Shown: positions 8,671 to 20,934, numbered from the stretch's first letter. The stretch is DNA of 64,000 nt from Bacillus sp. SORGH_AS_0510 (GCF_030818775.1 NZ_JAUTAU010000001.1:3476001-3540000), one strand, 5' to 3'. Translations and numbers: made by a program. Notes: a model not told the origin generated them from the letters alone.

Positions 8671-11600
8671 TTAGAACAAGGATAGCTGATTTGCTTCTGG
8701 CAAGGCATTTAGACAACCCTGCTTGTCTAGATACTCAAGAATTGTCTTGGATACTTTTCCACGTTGTTGAAGGTCTTCTTTAGATAGGAACTCTCCATTT
8801 TCTCGTGCTTTTACAATATTAAAAGCTGCATTCGTTCCTAGACCAGGAATCGAATTGAAAGGTGGAATAAGTGTATTCCCTTCTATAATAAACTCTGATG
8901 CTGCCGATTTATATAAATCATAATTTTGGAATACAAATCCTCTCTCAGTCATTTCAAGTGAAAGTTCCATAACCGTTAGAAGGTTTTTCTCTTTATTCGA
9001 TGCTTCAAGGCCCTTCGCATTGATTTCTTCAATCTTTGCTCGAATTGCTTCTGGCCCTCGCGACATTACTTCAATTTCAAAGTCTTCAGCGCGGACTGTA
9101 AAATAAGCCGCATAATAAAGGAGTGGAAGATGTACTTTGAAATAGGCAATACGAACAGCCATTAATACATATGCTGCCGCGTGTGCTTTTGGGAACATGT
9201 ATTTAATCTTTTTACATGAATCAATGTACCATTCAGGCACTTCGTTTTTCCGCATTTCTGCTTCCATTTCTTCGCTCAACCCTTTACCTTTACGTACAGA
9301 CTCCATTATCTTAAACGCAAAGGAAGGTTCCAGTCCCTGATAAATTAAGTAGACCATGATATCGTCACGACAACCAATAACTTCACTTAAGTTACAGATT
9401 TGGTTATGGATTAGTTCCTGTGCATTCCCAAGCCAAACGTCCGTTCCATGCGATAAACCGGAAATTTGGACAAGCTCAGAGAAAGTTGTTGGCTTTGTAT
9501 CCTCTAACATCTGTCTTACAAATCGGGTACCAAATTCAGGTATCCCAAGTGTACCTGTTTTACACATAATTTGTTGTTCCGTTACACCTAAAGATTCCGT
9601 CCCACTAAAAATTTTCATAACCTCAGGGTCATCGGTTGGAATGGTTTTAGGATCGATCCCGCTTAGGTCTTGAAGCATTCTAATGACAGTCGGATCATCG
9701 TGTCCCAGTATATCAAGCTTCAACACATTATCATGAATGGAATGGAAATCAAAATGAGTGGTTTTCCATTCAGAATTTCTATCGTCAGCCGGGAATTGGA
9801 TTGGTGTGAAATCGTACACATCCATGTAATCTGGTATAACGATAATTCCACCAGGATGTTGCCCAGTTGTCCTTTTTACCCCTGTACAGCCTGATGCGAG
9901 CCGTTCTACTTCCGCACCGCGTAATTGGAGGTTATTATCTTGCTGATAGGCCTTCACATAACCGAATGCTGTTTTATCAGCAACGGTACCAATTGTTCCC
10001 GCACGGTATACATACTCTTCACCAAACAGAACCTTTGTATAGTTATGGGCACGCGGCTGATATTCACCTGAGAAGTTCAAATCGATATCGGGAACCTTGT
10101 CCCCTTTAAAACCGAGAAAGGTTTCGAACGGTATATCGTGCCCATCTTTTCGATATTTGTCTCCACACTGAGGACAATCTTTATCCGGTAAATCAAATCC
10201 GGATCCAACAGATCCATCGTTAAAGAACTCAGAATGTTTACAAGTTGGACAAACATAGTGCGGTGGTAGTGGATTTACTTCTGTTATCTCTGTCATTGTT
10301 GCAACAAGAGAGGATCCAACTGAACCACGGGAACCAACAAGATATCCATCATCGAGTGATTTTTTTACAAGTTTATGTGAAATCAAGTAAATAACGGCAA
10401 ATCCATGGCCAATAATACTTTTTAGCTCTTTCTCCAATCTAGCTTCAACAATTTCCGGTAGAGGGTTACCGTATATCTTATGAGCCATCGCATAGCTCAT
10501 CTCACGCATCTCTTCATCTGCACCTTCAATTTTAGGTGTATAAAGATCGTCTTTAATCGGTTTAATAGCGTCTATCATATCAGCTATTTTATTTGAATTG
10601 GTCACAACGATTTCCTTTGCCTTGTCTTTGCCTAAGAATGAAAAAGCATCAAGCATTTCATTGGTGGTTCTAAAGTGTACGTCTGGCAACTCATGACGAT
10701 TTAACGGGTTTGCCCCACCTTGTGAATTAACTAAAATCTTACGGTAAATTTTATCATTTTCATTTAAATAATGAACATTACCTGTTGCCACAACTGGAAT
10801 GCCTAATTTATCACCCAAGGCAACAATTTTACCGATAATATCTTCCATGGCTTTTTCATCACGGACCAATTCCATTTCAATCAGAGGCGCATTGACCTCT
10901 TTTGGCATAACTTCAAGATAATCATAAAAACCGGCGTAAGCTTCCACTTCCTCTGGAGACTTTTGCATCATTCCTTCGAACACTTCCCCTTTATTACAGC
11001 CAGAGCCTACAAGAATTCCTTCTCGGTATTTTTGCAGAACTGATCTTGGAAGCCGCGGCACACGGTAAAAGTATTCAATATGTGAGATGGAAACAAGCTT
11101 AAATAAGTTCTTTAACCCTGCCTCAGTTTGGGCTAAAAGTGTACAGTGGTACGGACGCGCACGCTGATAGGCATTTCCTTTTCCCATGTTGTCGTTTAAT
11201 TCATCATGGAACTGAATTCCTTTTTCGTGAGCATCTTTTAACATCTTTAATAACAAGTATCCTGTTGCTTCGGCATCATAAATTGCGCGGTGATGCTGTG
11301 TTAACTCAATATCAAACTTCTTAGCTAATGTATTTAGTCGATGGTTTTTTAGTTCAGGATACAGAAAACGTCCTAGTTCTAGTGTATCAATTACAGGGTT
11401 CTTAGCTTTTTCTAAACCAATTTGTTTGTATCCAACATTAAGGAACCCCATATCGAACGAAGCATTATGGGCGACAAGAACCGCATCTCCTATCCATCCA
11501 TAAAAGTTTCTTATCACTTCTCCAACTTCAGGTGCATTTTGGACCATATCATCCGTTATGCCTGTTAAGTTGATCGTTGTCGCAGATAGTCGATGATGCG

Positions 11601-12996
11601 GGTTGGCAAATGACTCGAAACGATCAATAATTTCGCCACCCTGTACCTTTACAGCAGCTAATTCAATAATGGTATCATATACGGCTGAAAGTCCCGTTGT
11701 TTCTACGTCAAATACAACAAACGTATCCTCGGCAAGCAGTCGGTGTGCATCATTGTAGGCAATCGGCACGCCATCATCAACTAAATTAACTTCTACGCCG
11801 TAAAGTATTTTTATATCGTTTTTCTTTCCAGCACCATATGCTTCTGGGAAAGATTGAGCAACAGCATGGTCAGTTACTGCAATGGCTTTATGACCCCATT
11901 TTTTTGCCTGAGCGATTAACGCACTAACAGGTGTAACTGCGTCCATTTGACTCATTGGGGTATGCAAATGCAGTTCTACCCGTTTTTCATCTTCAGGTGC
12001 AGTATCCTTTCGCTGAATAGGCTTAATTTCATTAATATCATTTCCGATCATGACTAGGTCTCGGACAAATGTATCGTTTTGAATGCTTCCTCGAACCTTA
12101 ACCCACATTCCCTTTTTCACGCGTTGGAAAAGAGCTGCATCTTCTTTATCACGAGAGAACATTTTTACCATTAGCGAGCTTGTATAGTCGGTAATTTTAA
12201 AGGTTAATAAGGAACGGCCGCTGCGAAGCTCTCTAATTTCCGCATCAAAAATATATCCCTCAACAGCAACTCGTCGTTCTTCATCGACGATCTCAATCAT
12301 ACTGCGGAAGTCGCTATCATCCTTAATTGTAAGTCCAATGTTGAGCGGGCCATCAGGCACATCTCCAGAACCTTGTTCCTTTTCTGCATCCTGTTTTTGC
12401 ATTTCAACCATAGCAAGAAGAGCGCGTTCCTGGTCTTCCTTTTGTTTGGCAAGAAGAAACTTTTCGTACTCCTCATTACTTTCATCCGCTTTTAAATCTG
12501 TCTCAATAGAAAACATAGGAAAGCCAAAGGTTTGAAAAATATCCCCTATGACAGATCCATATTTACGTTTTAAGGCTAAACCTTCTGCCTCATTTCTTAC
12601 GGTGATTGTTAGTTTATTTCCACTTACGACCGGCATTTGCTCATTTAATAGTTTTAACAGTGGTGGAGAAATTCCATCTATTTGTTGAATACAATGACTC
12701 CAATATTCTAATAAAAGTTCTGGTGTACTGCTTGGATTAGGCACTTTAATTTCATATGAAACAGTAGCAATATTTGAAAAAGTTCTTTCCAGCTGTGTGG
12801 TAAACCGCATATACACATTAAAAGGAAGAATTTTTTCAAATAAGAATTGGAAATGCCATTTCCTTGCTTTCTTTTCTACCATTAATCTTTCAATTTGTGC
12901 ATTGTTAAAATGCACTACTACAGCATCTTCGATCAATTGCAGCTGCTGGAGCAAGAGTTGGAATCGCTCTTTATTGCCTAGGGCATGTTCGCTCAT
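8671..12996 (-). CDS. polC: DNA polymerase III alpha subunit, Gram-positive PolC type
   Basis: The main replicative polymerase of Firmicutes with built-in proofreading. In the 1441-residue protein an N-terminal domain and OB fold precede the PHP domain ([10 protein letters not shown]), which is split by a DnaQ-like 3'-5' exonuclease beginning [12 protein letters not shown] zinc-binding stretch with CPTC and CPQCGDKY comes next, then the polymerase palm ([20 protein letters not shown]) and the C-terminal HhH region. The chosen ATG (12994-12996) has GGAG 8 nt upstream. An ATG five codons earlier would overlap that site. In B. subtilis proS lies directly upstream; here rseP does. Confidence 0.98.
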   Translation of the reverse strand: MSEHALGNKERFQLLLQQLQLIEDAVVVHFNNAQIERLMVEKKARKWHFQFLFEKILPFNVYMRFTTQLERTFSNIATVSYEIKVPNPSSTPELLLEYWSHCIQQIDGISPPLLKLLNEQMPVVSGNKLTITVRNEAEGLALKRKYGSVIGDIFQTFGFPMFSIETDLKADESNEEYEKFLLAKQKEDQERALLAMVEMQKQDAEKEQGSGDVPDGPLNIGLTIKDDSDFRSMIEIVDEERRVAVEGYIFDAEIRELRSGRSLLTFKITDYTSSLMVKMFSRDKEDAALFQRVKKGMWVKVRGSIQNDTFVRDLVMIGNDINEIKPIQRKDTAPEDEKRVELHLHTPMSQMDAVTPVSALIAQAKKWGHKAIAVTDHAVAQSFPEAYGAGKKNDIKILYGVEVNLVDDGVPIAYNDAHRLLAEDTFVVFDVETTGLSAVYDTIIELAAVKVQGGEIIDRFESFANPHHRLSATTINLTGITDDMVQNAPEVGEVIRNFYGWIGDAVLVAHNASFDMGFLNVGYKQIGLEKAKNPVIDTLELGRFLYPELKNHRLNTLAKKFDIELTQHHRAIYDAEATGYLLLKMLKDAHEKGIQFHDELNDNMGKGNAYQRARPYHCTLLAQTEAGLKNLFKLVSISHIEYFYRVPRLPRSVLQKYREGILVGSGCNKGEVFEGMMQKSPEEVEAYAGFYDYLEVMPKEVNAPLIEMELVRDEKAMEDIIGKIVALGDKLGIPVVATGNVHYLNENDKIYRKILVNSQGGANPLNRHELPDVHFRTTNEMLDAFSFLGKDKAKEIVVTNSNKIADMIDAIKPIKDDLYTPKIEGADEEMREMSYAMAHKIYGNPLPEIVEARLEKELKSIIGHGFAVIYLISHKLVKKSLDDGYLVGSRGSVGSSLVATMTEITEVNPLPPHYVCPTCKHSEFFNDGSVGSGFDLPDKDCPQCGDKYRKDGHDIPFETFLGFKGDKVPDIDLNFSGEYQPRAHNYTKVLFGEEYVYRAGTIGTVADKTAFGYVKAYQQDNNLQLRGAEVERLASGCTGVKRTTGQHPGGIIVIPDYMDVYDFTPIQFPADDRNSEWKTTHFDFHSIHDNVLKLDILGHDDPTVIRMLQDLSGIDPKTIPTDDPEVMKIFSGTESLGVTEQQIMCKTGTLGIPEFGTRFVRQMLEDTKPTTFSELVQISGLSHGTDVWLGNAQELIHNQICNLSEVIGCRDDIMVYLIYQGLEPSFAFKIMESVRKGKGLSEEMEAEMRKNEVPEWYIDSCKKIKYMFPKAHAAAYVLMAVRIAYFKVHLPLLYYAAYFTVRAEDFEIEVMSRGPEAIRAKIEEINAKGLEASNKEKNLLTVMELSLEMTERGFVFQNYDLYKSAASEFIIEGNTLIPPFNSIPGLGTNAAFNIVKARENGEFLSKEDLQQRGKVSKTILEYLDKQGCLNALPEANQLSLF

Positions 12997-13051
12997 CGTT
13001 CTCTCTCCCATCTATATTAAAATCTATCTGTCTATTCATTATCAAATAGTT

Positions 13052-13060
13052 ATTATATCA
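13052..13060 (-). promoter_or_regulatory. Extended -10 promoter of polC
   Basis: TGATATAAT on the minus strand is a perfect TATAAT with an extended TGn and no good -35 17 nt upstream. It lies about 55 nt before the polC start and after the rseP terminator, where a promoter would be required. Confidence 0.5.
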
Positions 13061-13125
13061 CATGATACAAAATGATTCGTTTCATTTCGACAGAAAACTT
13101 CATCCATTTATTGAAAAATGTCTCC

Positions 13126-13161
13126 TAAAAAAATGAAGGACCGCAATTTAATTTGCGATCC
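13126..13161 (-). terminator. Intrinsic terminator after rseP
   Basis: The minus-strand stem GGATCGCAA/TTGCGGTCC (13138-13161, one G-U pair) is followed by TTCATTTTTTTAGG. It separates rseP from polC. Confidence 0.8.
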
Positions 13162-13170
13162 CATTTGTTA

Positions 13171-14433
13171 TTATTTCAAGAAAAATCTTTGAATGTCATT
13201 CCAAGTAACAACAAGCATTAATAGCATCAGAAGGGCAAATCCGATAAAATGAACCATCCCTTCTTTTTGTCGATCAATTGGCTTTCCTCTCACTGCTTCG
13301 ACGGCAAAAAACATTAATCTTCCACCATCAAGTGCAGGGATTGGTAATAGGTTCATAATTCCTAGGTTAATACTTAAAATTCCTGCCCATTTCATTAAAT
13401 AATAAATGCCTGATTTCGCTACTTCATCTGTAGATTTATAAATTCCAACCGGACCTGAAAGGGCATCAATTGAAAATTGGCCAGTAACCAATTTTCCGAG
13501 CATAACAAATATCTGCTTTGTCCAGAAATAAGTTTCAGTAAAACCAGATTTCACGGCCTGAACAGGTGATTTTTCCACAGGGCTATAAACGCCTATAATC
13601 CCCATTTTCTTACCCTCAACTGTCTTTTCGATAGGAGTAACTTGTACTTCCTTCTCATTTCCATCACGAACGATTGAAAAGTCTAATTCTTCATTTGGAT
13701 TTTTCCGAATGATTTCAACTACATCTGTCCAGCTTGAAATTTCTGATCCATCAATACTCTGTACAACGTCCCCTTTTTTCAGTCCAGCCATTTTAGCTGC
13801 ACCATCAGGAGTGATTTCACCTAATTTAGGTTCATTTGATGGAACACCTTGCAGCAAAGCAATAACAATAAATACAACAAATGCTAGAACAAAGTTCATC
13901 ATTGGGCCAGCAAAAATAGCCATAAATCTTTGTCCTAATGTTTTAGAGCCAAATTGACGGTCAATCGGCGCAATTTGCGATTCTACCCCATTTTCAACAA
14001 TTACTGCATTTGAATGTACGTTGAATACTTGCAAGCTTTCGTCTTCATCTTCAGGATATCCCTTAATGATTAAATCACGCTCAATATCAGCATGCTCAAC
14101 TTCCACAATTCGGCAGTTAGGAAACTTTTCTTTATTATTTAAAATGATTTTCGTAACCTTGTCCTGCTTATCAAATAAAAGCCCAATACGATAACCAGGT
14201 TTAATTTCAACTACCTCTGGATCCTCACCAGCCATTCGAACAAAGCCACCAATCGGTAATAAGCGAATGGTATATGTTGTCTCTCCTTTTTTATGGGAGA
14301 ATACCTTTGGGCCCATACCAATAGCAAACTCCCGACAAAGAATTCCTGCTCTTTTTGCAAAGATAAAATGACCTAATTCATGGAAAAAGACAAGTGCACC
14401 AAAAATTACTATAAAGGCAATAACTGTACTCAA
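13171..14433 (-). CDS. rseP: Site-2 intramembrane metalloprotease RseP/RasP
   Basis: A multi-pass membrane zinc protease that performs the second, intramembrane cut in regulated proteolysis (anti-sigma factors such as RsiW, FtsL and signal-peptide remnants in B. subtilis). The 420-residue protein has HELGH at 18-22 in the first membrane segment. A PDZ domain follows around 205-270 (GAAKMAGLKKGDVVQSIDG), and the second metal motif LLPIPALDGGRL lies near 365. It starts at TTG (14431-14433) behind AAAGGTGG. It follows dxr and cdsA as in B. subtilis and has its own downstream terminator. Confidence 0.96.
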   Translation of the reverse strand: MSTVIAFIVIFGALVFFHELGHFIFAKRAGILCREFAIGMGPKVFSHKKGETTYTIRLLPIGGFVRMAGEDPEVVEIKPGYRIGLLFDKQDKVTKIILNNKEKFPNCRIVEVEHADIERDLIIKGYPEDEDESLQVFNVHSNAVIVENGVESQIAPIDRQFGSKTLGQRFMAIFAGPMMNFVLAFVVFIVIALLQGVPSNEPKLGEITPDGAAKMAGLKKGDVVQSIDGSEISSWTDVVEIIRKNPNEELDFSIVRDGNEKEVQVTPIEKTVEGKKMGIIGVYSPVEKSPVQAVKSGFTETYFWTKQIFVMLGKLVTGQFSIDALSGPVGIYKSTDEVAKSGIYYLMKWAGILSINLGIMNLLPIPALDGGRLMFFAVEAVRGKPIDRQKEGMVHFIGFALLMLLMLVVTWNDIQRFFLK

Positions 14434-14503
14434 ATTTTAAAACCACCTTTTTTAAGGATAGGGGGAGAATCATTAAACATTGTTACGGTCACTTCCGCTT
14501 TCC

Positions 14504-15646
14504 TTACAGAAGAGATTGTACATACTGTCTTGTTTCTTTATCTACCTCTTGTATAACAGCTAGGCTAGGGTGCTCTATGGTTTGATGAGTGCTTAATGCC
14601 TTTTCTATTAATTCTTCAATTTGAAGGAAACGAATCTTCCCATCTAAAAATGCTGCAACTGCCGCTTCGTTTGCAGCATTTAAAACCGTTGGCATTGTTC
14701 CGCCTTTTTTACCTGCCATATACGCAAAGTGTAGACAACGAAACCTCTCAAGATCCATTTCCTGAAAATGCAATTTCCCGATTTGGGCCAGATTCAATCG
14801 ATTTGCCGTAGAAAGTGGCAATCGGTCTGGATAGGTGAGTGCATATTGAATCGGCACTCTCATATCTGGTGTTCCAAGCTGAGCTATGATACTACTATCA
14901 TGAAACTCAACCATGGAATGGATAATACTCTCCTTATGAAGGAGAACATCTATTTTATCATAAGGAATATCAAACAGCCAGTGAGCCTCAATTACTTCCA
15001 GCCCTTTATTCATCATGGTAGCCGAATCTATTGTAATTTTAGCTCCCATAGACCAATTGGGGTGGTTTAATGCTTCCTGAACCGTAACGTTTTCCAACTC
15101 GCTTCTTGTACGATCACGGAAACTGCCACCTGAAGCAGTCAAAATTAATTTCTCAATATTTTTCGCCTTTTCCCCTTGAAGAGCTTGGAAAATGGCGGAG
15201 TGTTCACTATCGACTGGAAGAAGTGTTACTTGGTTTCTTTTAGCTGCATCCATTACTAAGTGACCGGCAGTAACAAGCGTCTCTTTATTCGCAATAGCAA
15301 TGGTTTTTCCGCATTCAATCGCTTGTAAAGTTGGATTGAGCCCCACACTTCCTAGGACGGCATTCACTAGAATATCCGCTTTATCATAAACTGCTGTTTC
15401 GATTAATCCCTCATCACCAAAAGTAAATTTAATATGAGGGAATTCTTCTTTTAATGTAATATAATCACTTTTGTTTTGTACAGAAACAAGCTCAGGTTGA
15501 AATTCAGTAATCATTTGTCTTGCCAGCTCAATATTTTTCCCAATAGATAGAGCTGCTAGTTTAAATTCTGTTGGGTGCTCACGAATAACATCCAGTGTTT
15601 GCGTACCAATTGACCCGGTAGCCCCCAATAAACTAATTGTTTTCAA
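14504..15646 (-). CDS. dxr: 1-deoxy-D-xylulose 5-phosphate reductoisomerase
   Basis: Catalyses the NADPH-dependent conversion of DXP to MEP, the committed step of the non-mevalonate isoprenoid pathway. The 380-residue protein starts [20 protein letters not shown], with the Rossmann GATGSIG at 8-14, and contains [17 protein letters not shown] and [10 protein letters not shown] plus the NHPNWSMG substrate loop. The start is TTG (15644-15646), 9 nt behind AGGAG; another in-frame TTG three codons earlier touches the ribosome-binding site. It lies between cdsA and rseP, next to uppS, which uses the isoprenoid product. Confidence 0.97.
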   Translation of the reverse strand: MKTISLLGATGSIGTQTLDVIREHPTEFKLAALSIGKNIELARQMITEFQPELVSVQNKSDYITLKEEFPHIKFTFGDEGLIETAVYDKADILVNAVLGSVGLNPTLQAIECGKTIAIANKETLVTAGHLVMDAAKRNQVTLLPVDSEHSAIFQALQGEKAKNIEKLILTASGGSFRDRTRSELENVTVQEALNHPNWSMGAKITIDSATMMNKGLEVIEAHWLFDIPYDKIDVLLHKESIIHSMVEFHDSSIIAQLGTPDMRVPIQYALTYPDRLPLSTANRLNLAQIGKLHFQEMDLERFRCLHFAYMAGKKGGTMPTVLNAANEAAVAAFLDGKIRFLQIEELIEKALSTHQTIEHPSLAVIQEVDKETRQYVQSLL

Positions 15647-15680
15647 TAATGTCAACTCCTAAAAAATAAAACCCATGCAC

Positions 15681-16469
15681 CTACACCCATAGATGAAAAA
15701 AGTGCAATAACGGCCACACAAATAATAAACTATCAAATCGGTCTAAAATACCACCATGACCAGGTAATATATTTCCTGAATCTTTTACGTTAAAATGGCG
15801 CTTAAATGCAGATTCGACTAAATCACCAATTTGTCCAAAAACTGATAGTGCGACAGTAATTCCTATTAAAGATGCATGAATGTCGGTGAATAGTACAAAT
15901 AGAACGGAGACTATGACTGCACATATGACTCCACCTATAGAGCCTTCAACGGTCTTATTGGGACTAATTTCAGGCCATAGCTTTCTTTTACCCATTGCCT
16001 TACCAATAAAGTAAGCACCAGAATCAGTTGCCCATATCATAAATAAGGAATAAAAAATAAAAACAAGTCCACCCTCTTGCCTTGTCTCAAAGAAAAAGTA
16101 GAAACCAATTCCTACGTATAAGGCAGACAGTAAGGAGAAAGAAACGTCCTCAAAGGTAAAGCGATTTTTTGTAATTACTGTATACGTCAATAATAAGAGA
16201 ATCAATGCGATCCCAATTTCAGTTTTTGAATAATAGAAGGTTTGTATTACTTCAGAATACTCCTTTTCAGGGAAAAGCAAGACCCATAGAAAAAGTACCG
16301 AAAGGAATCCATGAACAGAAAAAATAGAAAGGTTTTTCATTTTTAGCAGTTCATATAACCCGATGGTCGCTAAAAAGTATGTTAATAAAACAAGGGGAAA
16401 TCCCCCATAAAATACAATGGGCAAAAATAATGCCGCTGCTACGACTCCTGTGATAATTCTTTGCTTCAT
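15681..16469 (-). CDS. cdsA: Phosphatidate cytidylyltransferase
   Basis: An integral membrane enzyme that makes CDP-diacylglycerol from phosphatidic acid and CTP, the branch point for phosphatidylglycerol and phosphatidylethanolamine. The 262-residue protein consists mostly of hydrophobic helices. It carries the family signature near the C terminus (FNVKDSGNILPGHGGILDRF, SLLFVWP). The ATG is at 16467-16469. It is 34 nt upstream of dxr and downstream of uppS, in the usual cluster order. Confidence 0.95.
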   Translation of the reverse strand: MKQRIITGVVAAALFLPIVFYGGFPLVLLTYFLATIGLYELLKMKNLSIFSVHGFLSVLFLWVLLFPEKEYSEVIQTFYYSKTEIGIALILLLLTYTVITKNRFTFEDVSFSLLSALYVGIGFYFFFETRQEGGLVFIFYSLFMIWATDSGAYFIGKAMGKRKLWPEISPNKTVEGSIGGVICAVIVSVLFVLFTDIHASLIGITVALSVFGQIGDLVESAFKRHFNVKDSGNILPGHGGILDRFDSLLFVWPLLHFFHLWV

Positions 16470-16542
16470 CTAATAGTTCAACACCTTTTGCTCAAGTGAC
16501 GGTTAAGTGGAATACGCTTAACCTGTTTTGCTAAATTTCACA

Positions 16543-17322
16543 TTATAAAATGCCGCCAAACCTACGCTGCCGCTTTTGAAATGCTTCTATTGCTTCTAGT
16601 AAGTGCTCCTCGCTGAAATCCGGCCATAATACATCCGTAAACCAAAACTCTGAGTAAGCTAATTGCCAAAGCATGAAATTACTCAAGCGGATTTCTCCAC
16701 TTGTTCGAATTAAAAGGTCCGGATCTTTGTATTCAGAGGTCATAAGATAGGATGAAAAAACATCCTCATTCAGATCAGTCTCATTTAGTATTCCATTTTT
16801 ACTATCATTTAAGACCTGTTTGACTGCATCAATGATCTCCGCCCTGCTTCCATAATTTAGCGCAAAGTTTAATACTAGTCCATTATTATCTTTTGTTTCT
16901 TCTATAGCTTTTTCAATTGCACGAAGTGTATGTACAGGAAGCTGACTTTTATATCCAATCATTTTCACTTGAACATTATTCTCAACTAGCTCAGGAAGAA
17001 AGGTACCTAAAAATTCTTCAGGCAGACGCATAATATATTCTACTTCGTTTTTAGGACGTTTCCAATTTTCAGTTGAAAAAGCATATAAGGTGAGTGTCTT
17101 CACGCCAAGTTTATTTGCCAACATGGTGGTTTTTCGAACCACTTTCATTCCTTCATGATGACCGGCAACTCGTGGTAACGCCCTTTTCTTAGCCCAACGC
17201 CCGTTGCCATCCATAATGATCGCAACATGCTCGGGTACAGGTTGTTTTTTTACTTCTTCAATTTTATCTCGGAGTGTGGAAGATTGTTCTTTTTTCTTCC
17301 CAAGCCTAAATTTATTAAACAT
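16543..17322 (-). CDS. uppS: Undecaprenyl pyrophosphate synthase
   Basis: A cis-prenyltransferase that builds the C55 lipid carrier for peptidoglycan and teichoic acid synthesis. The 259-residue protein has IAIMDGNGRWAK-type catalytic loop residues (seen as AIIMDGNGRWAKKR), AFSTENWKRP, and the C-terminal SGEIRLSNFMLWQLAYSE. The chosen start is ATG 17320-17322, 7 nt behind GAGGAG. A TTG further upstream lies inside the ribosome-binding site. It is separated from frr by a terminator and repeat A2, so it probably has its own promoter. Confidence 0.96.
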   Translation of the reverse strand: MFNKFRLGKKKEQSSTLRDKIEEVKKQPVPEHVAIIMDGNGRWAKKRALPRVAGHHEGMKVVRKTTMLANKLGVKTLTLYAFSTENWKRPKNEVEYIMRLPEEFLGTFLPELVENNVQVKMIGYKSQLPVHTLRAIEKAIEETKDNNGLVLNFALNYGSRAEIIDAVKQVLNDSKNGILNETDLNEDVFSSYLMTSEYKDPDLLIRTSGEIRLSNFMLWQLAYSEFWFTDVLWPDFSEEHLLEAIEAFQKRQRRFGGIL

Positions 17323-17394
17323 AGCAATGCTCCTCAATTAATTAATCGTTGCCTCCGATTGTTTATGTAAAGGTAAACAAGGTTACATGCTTTT

Positions 17395-17403
17395 ATCATA
17401 CCA
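17395..17403 (-). promoter_or_regulatory. Possible extended -10 promoter of uppS
   Basis: TGGTATGAT on the minus strand, about 75 nt before the uppS start and without a clear -35. The rest of the 426-nt gap 17323-17748 holds repeat A2 (17519-17650) and the frr terminator; the remaining A/T-rich sequence shows nothing else. Confidence 0.35.
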
Positions 17404-17518
17404 AAAAAGCAAAAAGATATCTCTAATAAATAACTTATGTAAAATAAAAGGAATTAAGAATAATGTTCAGAAAACATTTTCGGGTCTTCCTATAAGATGG
17501 TTTTGTTTAGCTGTCTCT

Positions 17519-17650
17519 GTTGATCTCCGCTCCAGACACTTCGCTTTCCGTGGGTGTTTCGGTGAGCCTCCTCGGCACTTGCGCCTGCGGGGTCTCCCCT
17601 GAACCATACTCCCACAGGAGTCTTCGTGTCTTCCGCTCCGATCAAAAGGT
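17519..17650. repeat. Interspersed repeat family A, copy 2
   Basis: Same orientation and layout as copy 1 at 7774-7905, with shared blocks GTGGGTGTTTCGG, GCCTCCTCGGC, CTGCGGGGTCTCCCCTGAAC and ACTCCCACAGGAGTCTTCGTG. The outer stem here is AGACAC (17534-17539) with GTGTCT (17626-17631), whereas copy 1 has GGCAC with GTGCC. This G-C to A-T compensatory change implies selection on, or recent descent through, a folded form. Confidence 0.85.
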
Positions 17651-17710
17651 TTTAATAATTCAACAATGTTCTTTAACACAGCCTACAAAATATAAATACC
17701 CGTAAATAGT

Positions 17711-17738
17711 GAAAAAACCCCCTAAAAAAAGAGGGTTC
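17711..17738 (-). terminator. Intrinsic terminator after frr
   Basis: The minus-strand stem AACCCTC/GGGGGTT is followed by TTTTTTC, about 10 nt after the frr stop. Confidence 0.75.
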
Positions 17739-17748
17739 ACTCTCACAT

Positions 17749-18306
17749 TTATACTTCCAAAATTTCTTTTTCTTTATCTTTCGTGATTTGGTCGATTTTT
17801 TGAATATATTCATCTGTAAGCTTTTGGATGTCATCGGAATAACCACGAAGTGCATCTTCAGTGATTTCACCATTTTTCTCAAGCTTCTTCAAGTCATCGT
17901 TTCCATCACGGCGAATATTTCGAATGGCAACTTTTGCATCTTCTGATTCTTTTTTAACTAACTTAACTAGCTCTTTACGACGTTCTTCTGTTAGTTGTGG
18001 AATAGCAATACGAATCACTGATCCGTCGTTTGTTGGATTTAATCCTAAGTCAGATTTAAGAATCGCCTTTTCGATATCACCAAGGATTGATTTATCATAG
18101 GGTTGAATAACAAGTAGGCGAGCTTCCGGAGTAGAGATACCAGCCATTTGATTGACAGGAGTTGGAGCACCATAATAATCAACTGTAATACGGTCAAGTA
18201 AGGATGCACTCGCTCTTCCTGCACGGATTGTAGCTAGTTCACGAGTATATGATTGAACGGCTTTTGTCATACGATCCTTCGTAGTAGCAATAACTTGTTT
18301 TGGCAT
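17749..18306 (-). CDS. frr: Ribosome recycling factor
   Basis: With EF-G it splits the post-termination ribosome. The 185-residue length is canonical. Conserved segments include [37 protein letters not shown] and [15 protein letters not shown] residues (seen as [16 protein letters not shown]). It starts immediately after the pyrH stop with no gap; its ribosome-binding site AGGGGGA lies inside the end of pyrH, indicating coupled translation. Confidence 0.97.
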   Translation of the reverse strand: MPKQVIATTKDRMTKAVQSYTRELATIRAGRASASLLDRITVDYYGAPTPVNQMAGISTPEARLLVIQPYDKSILGDIEKAILKSDLGLNPTNDGSVIRIAIPQLTEERRKELVKLVKKESEDAKVAIRNIRRDGNDDLKKLEKNGEITEDALRGYSDDIQKLTDEYIQKIDQITKDKEKEILEV

Positions 18307-19032
18307 TTAATTTTTCCCCCTAACAACTGTTCCAATTTTTTCACCCATAACGGCTTTTTTAATATTCCCCTGCTCCATAATTGAGAAAACAATAAGTGGG
18401 ATATCATTATCCATACATAAGGAAGATGCAGTTGAATCCATAACAGCTAATCCTTCCTTTAGTACATCTAAGAATGAAAGATCTTCATACTTTGTAGCAT
18501 TTGCATCGATCCGTGGATCTGCAGAATATACACCATCGACATTATTTTTTGCCATTAGAATTACTTCAGCATCAATTTCAGCGGCTCTTAATGCTGCTGT
18601 TGTGTCTGTTGAGAAGTATGGATTCCCTGTTCCAGCTGCAAAAATAACTACACGTTTCTTTTCTAAATGTCTAATCGCACGACGTCTAATGTACGGTTCT
18701 GCAACCTGACGCATTTCAATGGAGGTCTGTACCCTTGACTCAACCCCTAAATTCTCTAAGCTATCTTGTAAGGCTAGAGAGTTCATAACAGTTGCAAGCA
18801 TACCCATATAATCAGCATTCGCTCGATCCATGCCCATCTCACTGCCGATTTTTCCCCGCCAAATGTTTCCGCCGCCTACGACAACAGCTACCTCTACCCC
18901 AAGTTCTGCAATTTCTTTTACTTGGATGGCAATCGATTTGATTACAGAAGGTTTAATACCAAAGCCAGAATCACCACCAAGTGCTTCTCCGCTCAATTTC
19001 AATACTACGCGTTTGTACTTAGGACCGCTCAT
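18307..19032 (-). CDS. pyrH: UMP kinase
   Basis: Phosphorylates UMP to UDP in pyrimidine nucleotide synthesis; the bacterial hexameric enzyme belongs to the amino-acid kinase family. The 241-residue protein shows [43 protein letters not shown] and [19 protein letters not shown]. The ATG at 19030-19032 is behind GGAGG. It forms a transcription unit with frr, and an intrinsic terminator separates it from tsf. Confidence 0.97.
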   Translation of the reverse strand: MSGPKYKRVVLKLSGEALGGDSGFGIKPSVIKSIAIQVKEIAELGVEVAVVVGGGNIWRGKIGSEMGMDRANADYMGMLATVMNSLALQDSLENLGVESRVQTSIEMRQVAEPYIRRRAIRHLEKKRVVIFAAGTGNPYFSTDTTAALRAAEIDAEVILMAKNNVDGVYSADPRIDANATKYEDLSFLDVLKEGLAVMDSTASSLCMDNDIPLIVFSIMEQGNIKKAVMGEKIGTVVRGKN

Positions 19033-19106
19033 ATAAACCTCCGTATGTAAATTTATTCAGCATTAGCGCACAGTCTGCACTACTGCAATACAATATTTAT
19101 TCTTGT

Positions 19107-19141
19107 CTTGAAAAATAGGGAACACACTGTGTCCCCTATTT
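19107..19141 (-). terminator. Intrinsic terminator after tsf
   Basis: The minus-strand stem AAATAGGGGACACA/TGTGTTCCCTATTT is followed by TTCAAG; the arm itself ends in a T run. It lies between tsf and pyrH. Confidence 0.7.
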
Positions 19142-19203
19142 AAAAACCTATTTCAGTAACATTCCCTTAAAGCTTGTTTGTTCTTAAACAAGAGAATATT
19201 TGA

Positions 19204-20088
19204 CTATTGTTTATTTACTTGGTTCATAACTTCTTCAGCGAAGTTATCTTCTTTTTTCTCGATGCCTTCTCCTACTTCGTAACGAACGAATTCGCGAACA
19301 GTTGCACCTTTAGATTCAACAAATTGACGAACCTTTTGGTCTGGGTTTTTAACGAAAGTTTGATCAAGTACACAAACATCTTCAAAATACTTGCCAAGAC
19401 GACCTTCTACCATTTTAGCAACGATTGCTTCTGGCTTGCCTTCATTAAGAGCTTGTTGAGTTAATACTTGACGCTCACGCTCTACTTCTTCTTGAGAAAC
19501 TTGATCACGTGAAACGTATTTTGGTCTTAATGCAGCGATGTGCATAGAAACATCTTTAGCAGCATCTGCATCTGTAGTACCTTCAAGTACTGTTAATACG
19601 CTGATACGTCCACCCATGTGAAGGTATGCACCAAACGCATCATTATCAGTTTTAGAAACTACTGCAAAACGACGAAGTGAAAGTTTTTCACCAATTTTAG
19701 CAATTGAAGAATTGATGTGATCCGCTACAGTTGCACCGTTTTCCATTGTTTGAGCAGATGCTTCTTCAACAGTAGCTGGTTTGTTTTTAAGTAGGTGTTC
19801 AGCAAGTTCCTTAACAAGTGCTTGGAACGCATCGTTCTTTGCTACGAAGTCTGTCTCAGAGTTCACTTCAAGAATAACTGCTTCATTTCCATCAACAAGG
19901 ATAGAAGTTAAACCTTCTGCAGCAATACGGTCTGCTTTGTTTGCAGCCTTTGCAATTCCTTTTTCACGTAAGAAATCAATTGCTTTTTCCATATCACCGT
20001 TTGTTTCTGTTAATGCTTTCTTACAATCCATCATACCAGCGCCAGTTTTTTCACGTAGTTCTTTAACCATTTGAGCAGTAACTGCCAT
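19204..20088 (-). CDS. tsf: Elongation factor Ts
   Basis: The guanine nucleotide exchange factor of EF-Tu. The 294-residue protein begins [20 protein letters not shown] with a UBA-like domain including [20 protein letters not shown]. It continues with the core [15 protein letters not shown] and the C-terminal [20 protein letters not shown]. The ATG at 20086-20088 is behind AAAGGAGGAAG. It sits downstream of rpsB but a strong terminator between them suggests partial uncoupling, as in B. subtilis. Confidence 0.97.
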   Translation of the reverse strand: MAVTAQMVKELREKTGAGMMDCKKALTETNGDMEKAIDFLREKGIAKAANKADRIAAEGLTSILVDGNEAVILEVNSETDFVAKNDAFQALVKELAEHLLKNKPATVEEASAQTMENGATVADHINSSIAKIGEKLSLRRFAVVSKTDNDAFGAYLHMGGRISVLTVLEGTTDADAAKDVSMHIAALRPKYVSRDQVSQEEVERERQVLTQQALNEGKPEAIVAKMVEGRLGKYFEDVCVLDQTFVKNPDQKVRQFVESKGATVREFVRYEVGEGIEKKEDNFAEEVMNQVNKQ

Positions 20089-20160
20089 AATTAACTTCCT
20101 CCTTTAAATACTATGTACTATATTCATATCTTAGCCATTGTTAGTCAAGATAAACCTACT

Positions 20161-20202
20161 TTAAAAAAAGGTGATAAAGGGTGCTCCCTCTTATCACCTT
20201 TT
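20161..20202 (-). terminator. Strong intrinsic terminator between rpsB and tsf
   Basis: The stem AAAGGTGATAA/TTATCACCTTT encloses an inner GAGGGAGCACCCTT segment and is followed on the minus strand by seven Ts. Confidence 0.85.
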
Positions 20203-20223
20203 TAATTTTAACACTTCAATTAA

Positions 20224-20934
<711 letters not shown>

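Noticed and set aside
14487..14503. Fragment of repeat family B between rseP and dxr
   Set aside because: CACTTCCGCTTTCC matches the family B end, but 14 bp alone is too short to separate from chance.
16500..16524. Terminator between uppS and cdsA
   Set aside because: GGTTAAG/CTTAACC forms a small hairpin but no T-run follows on the minus strand, and the two genes are expected to be co-transcribed.
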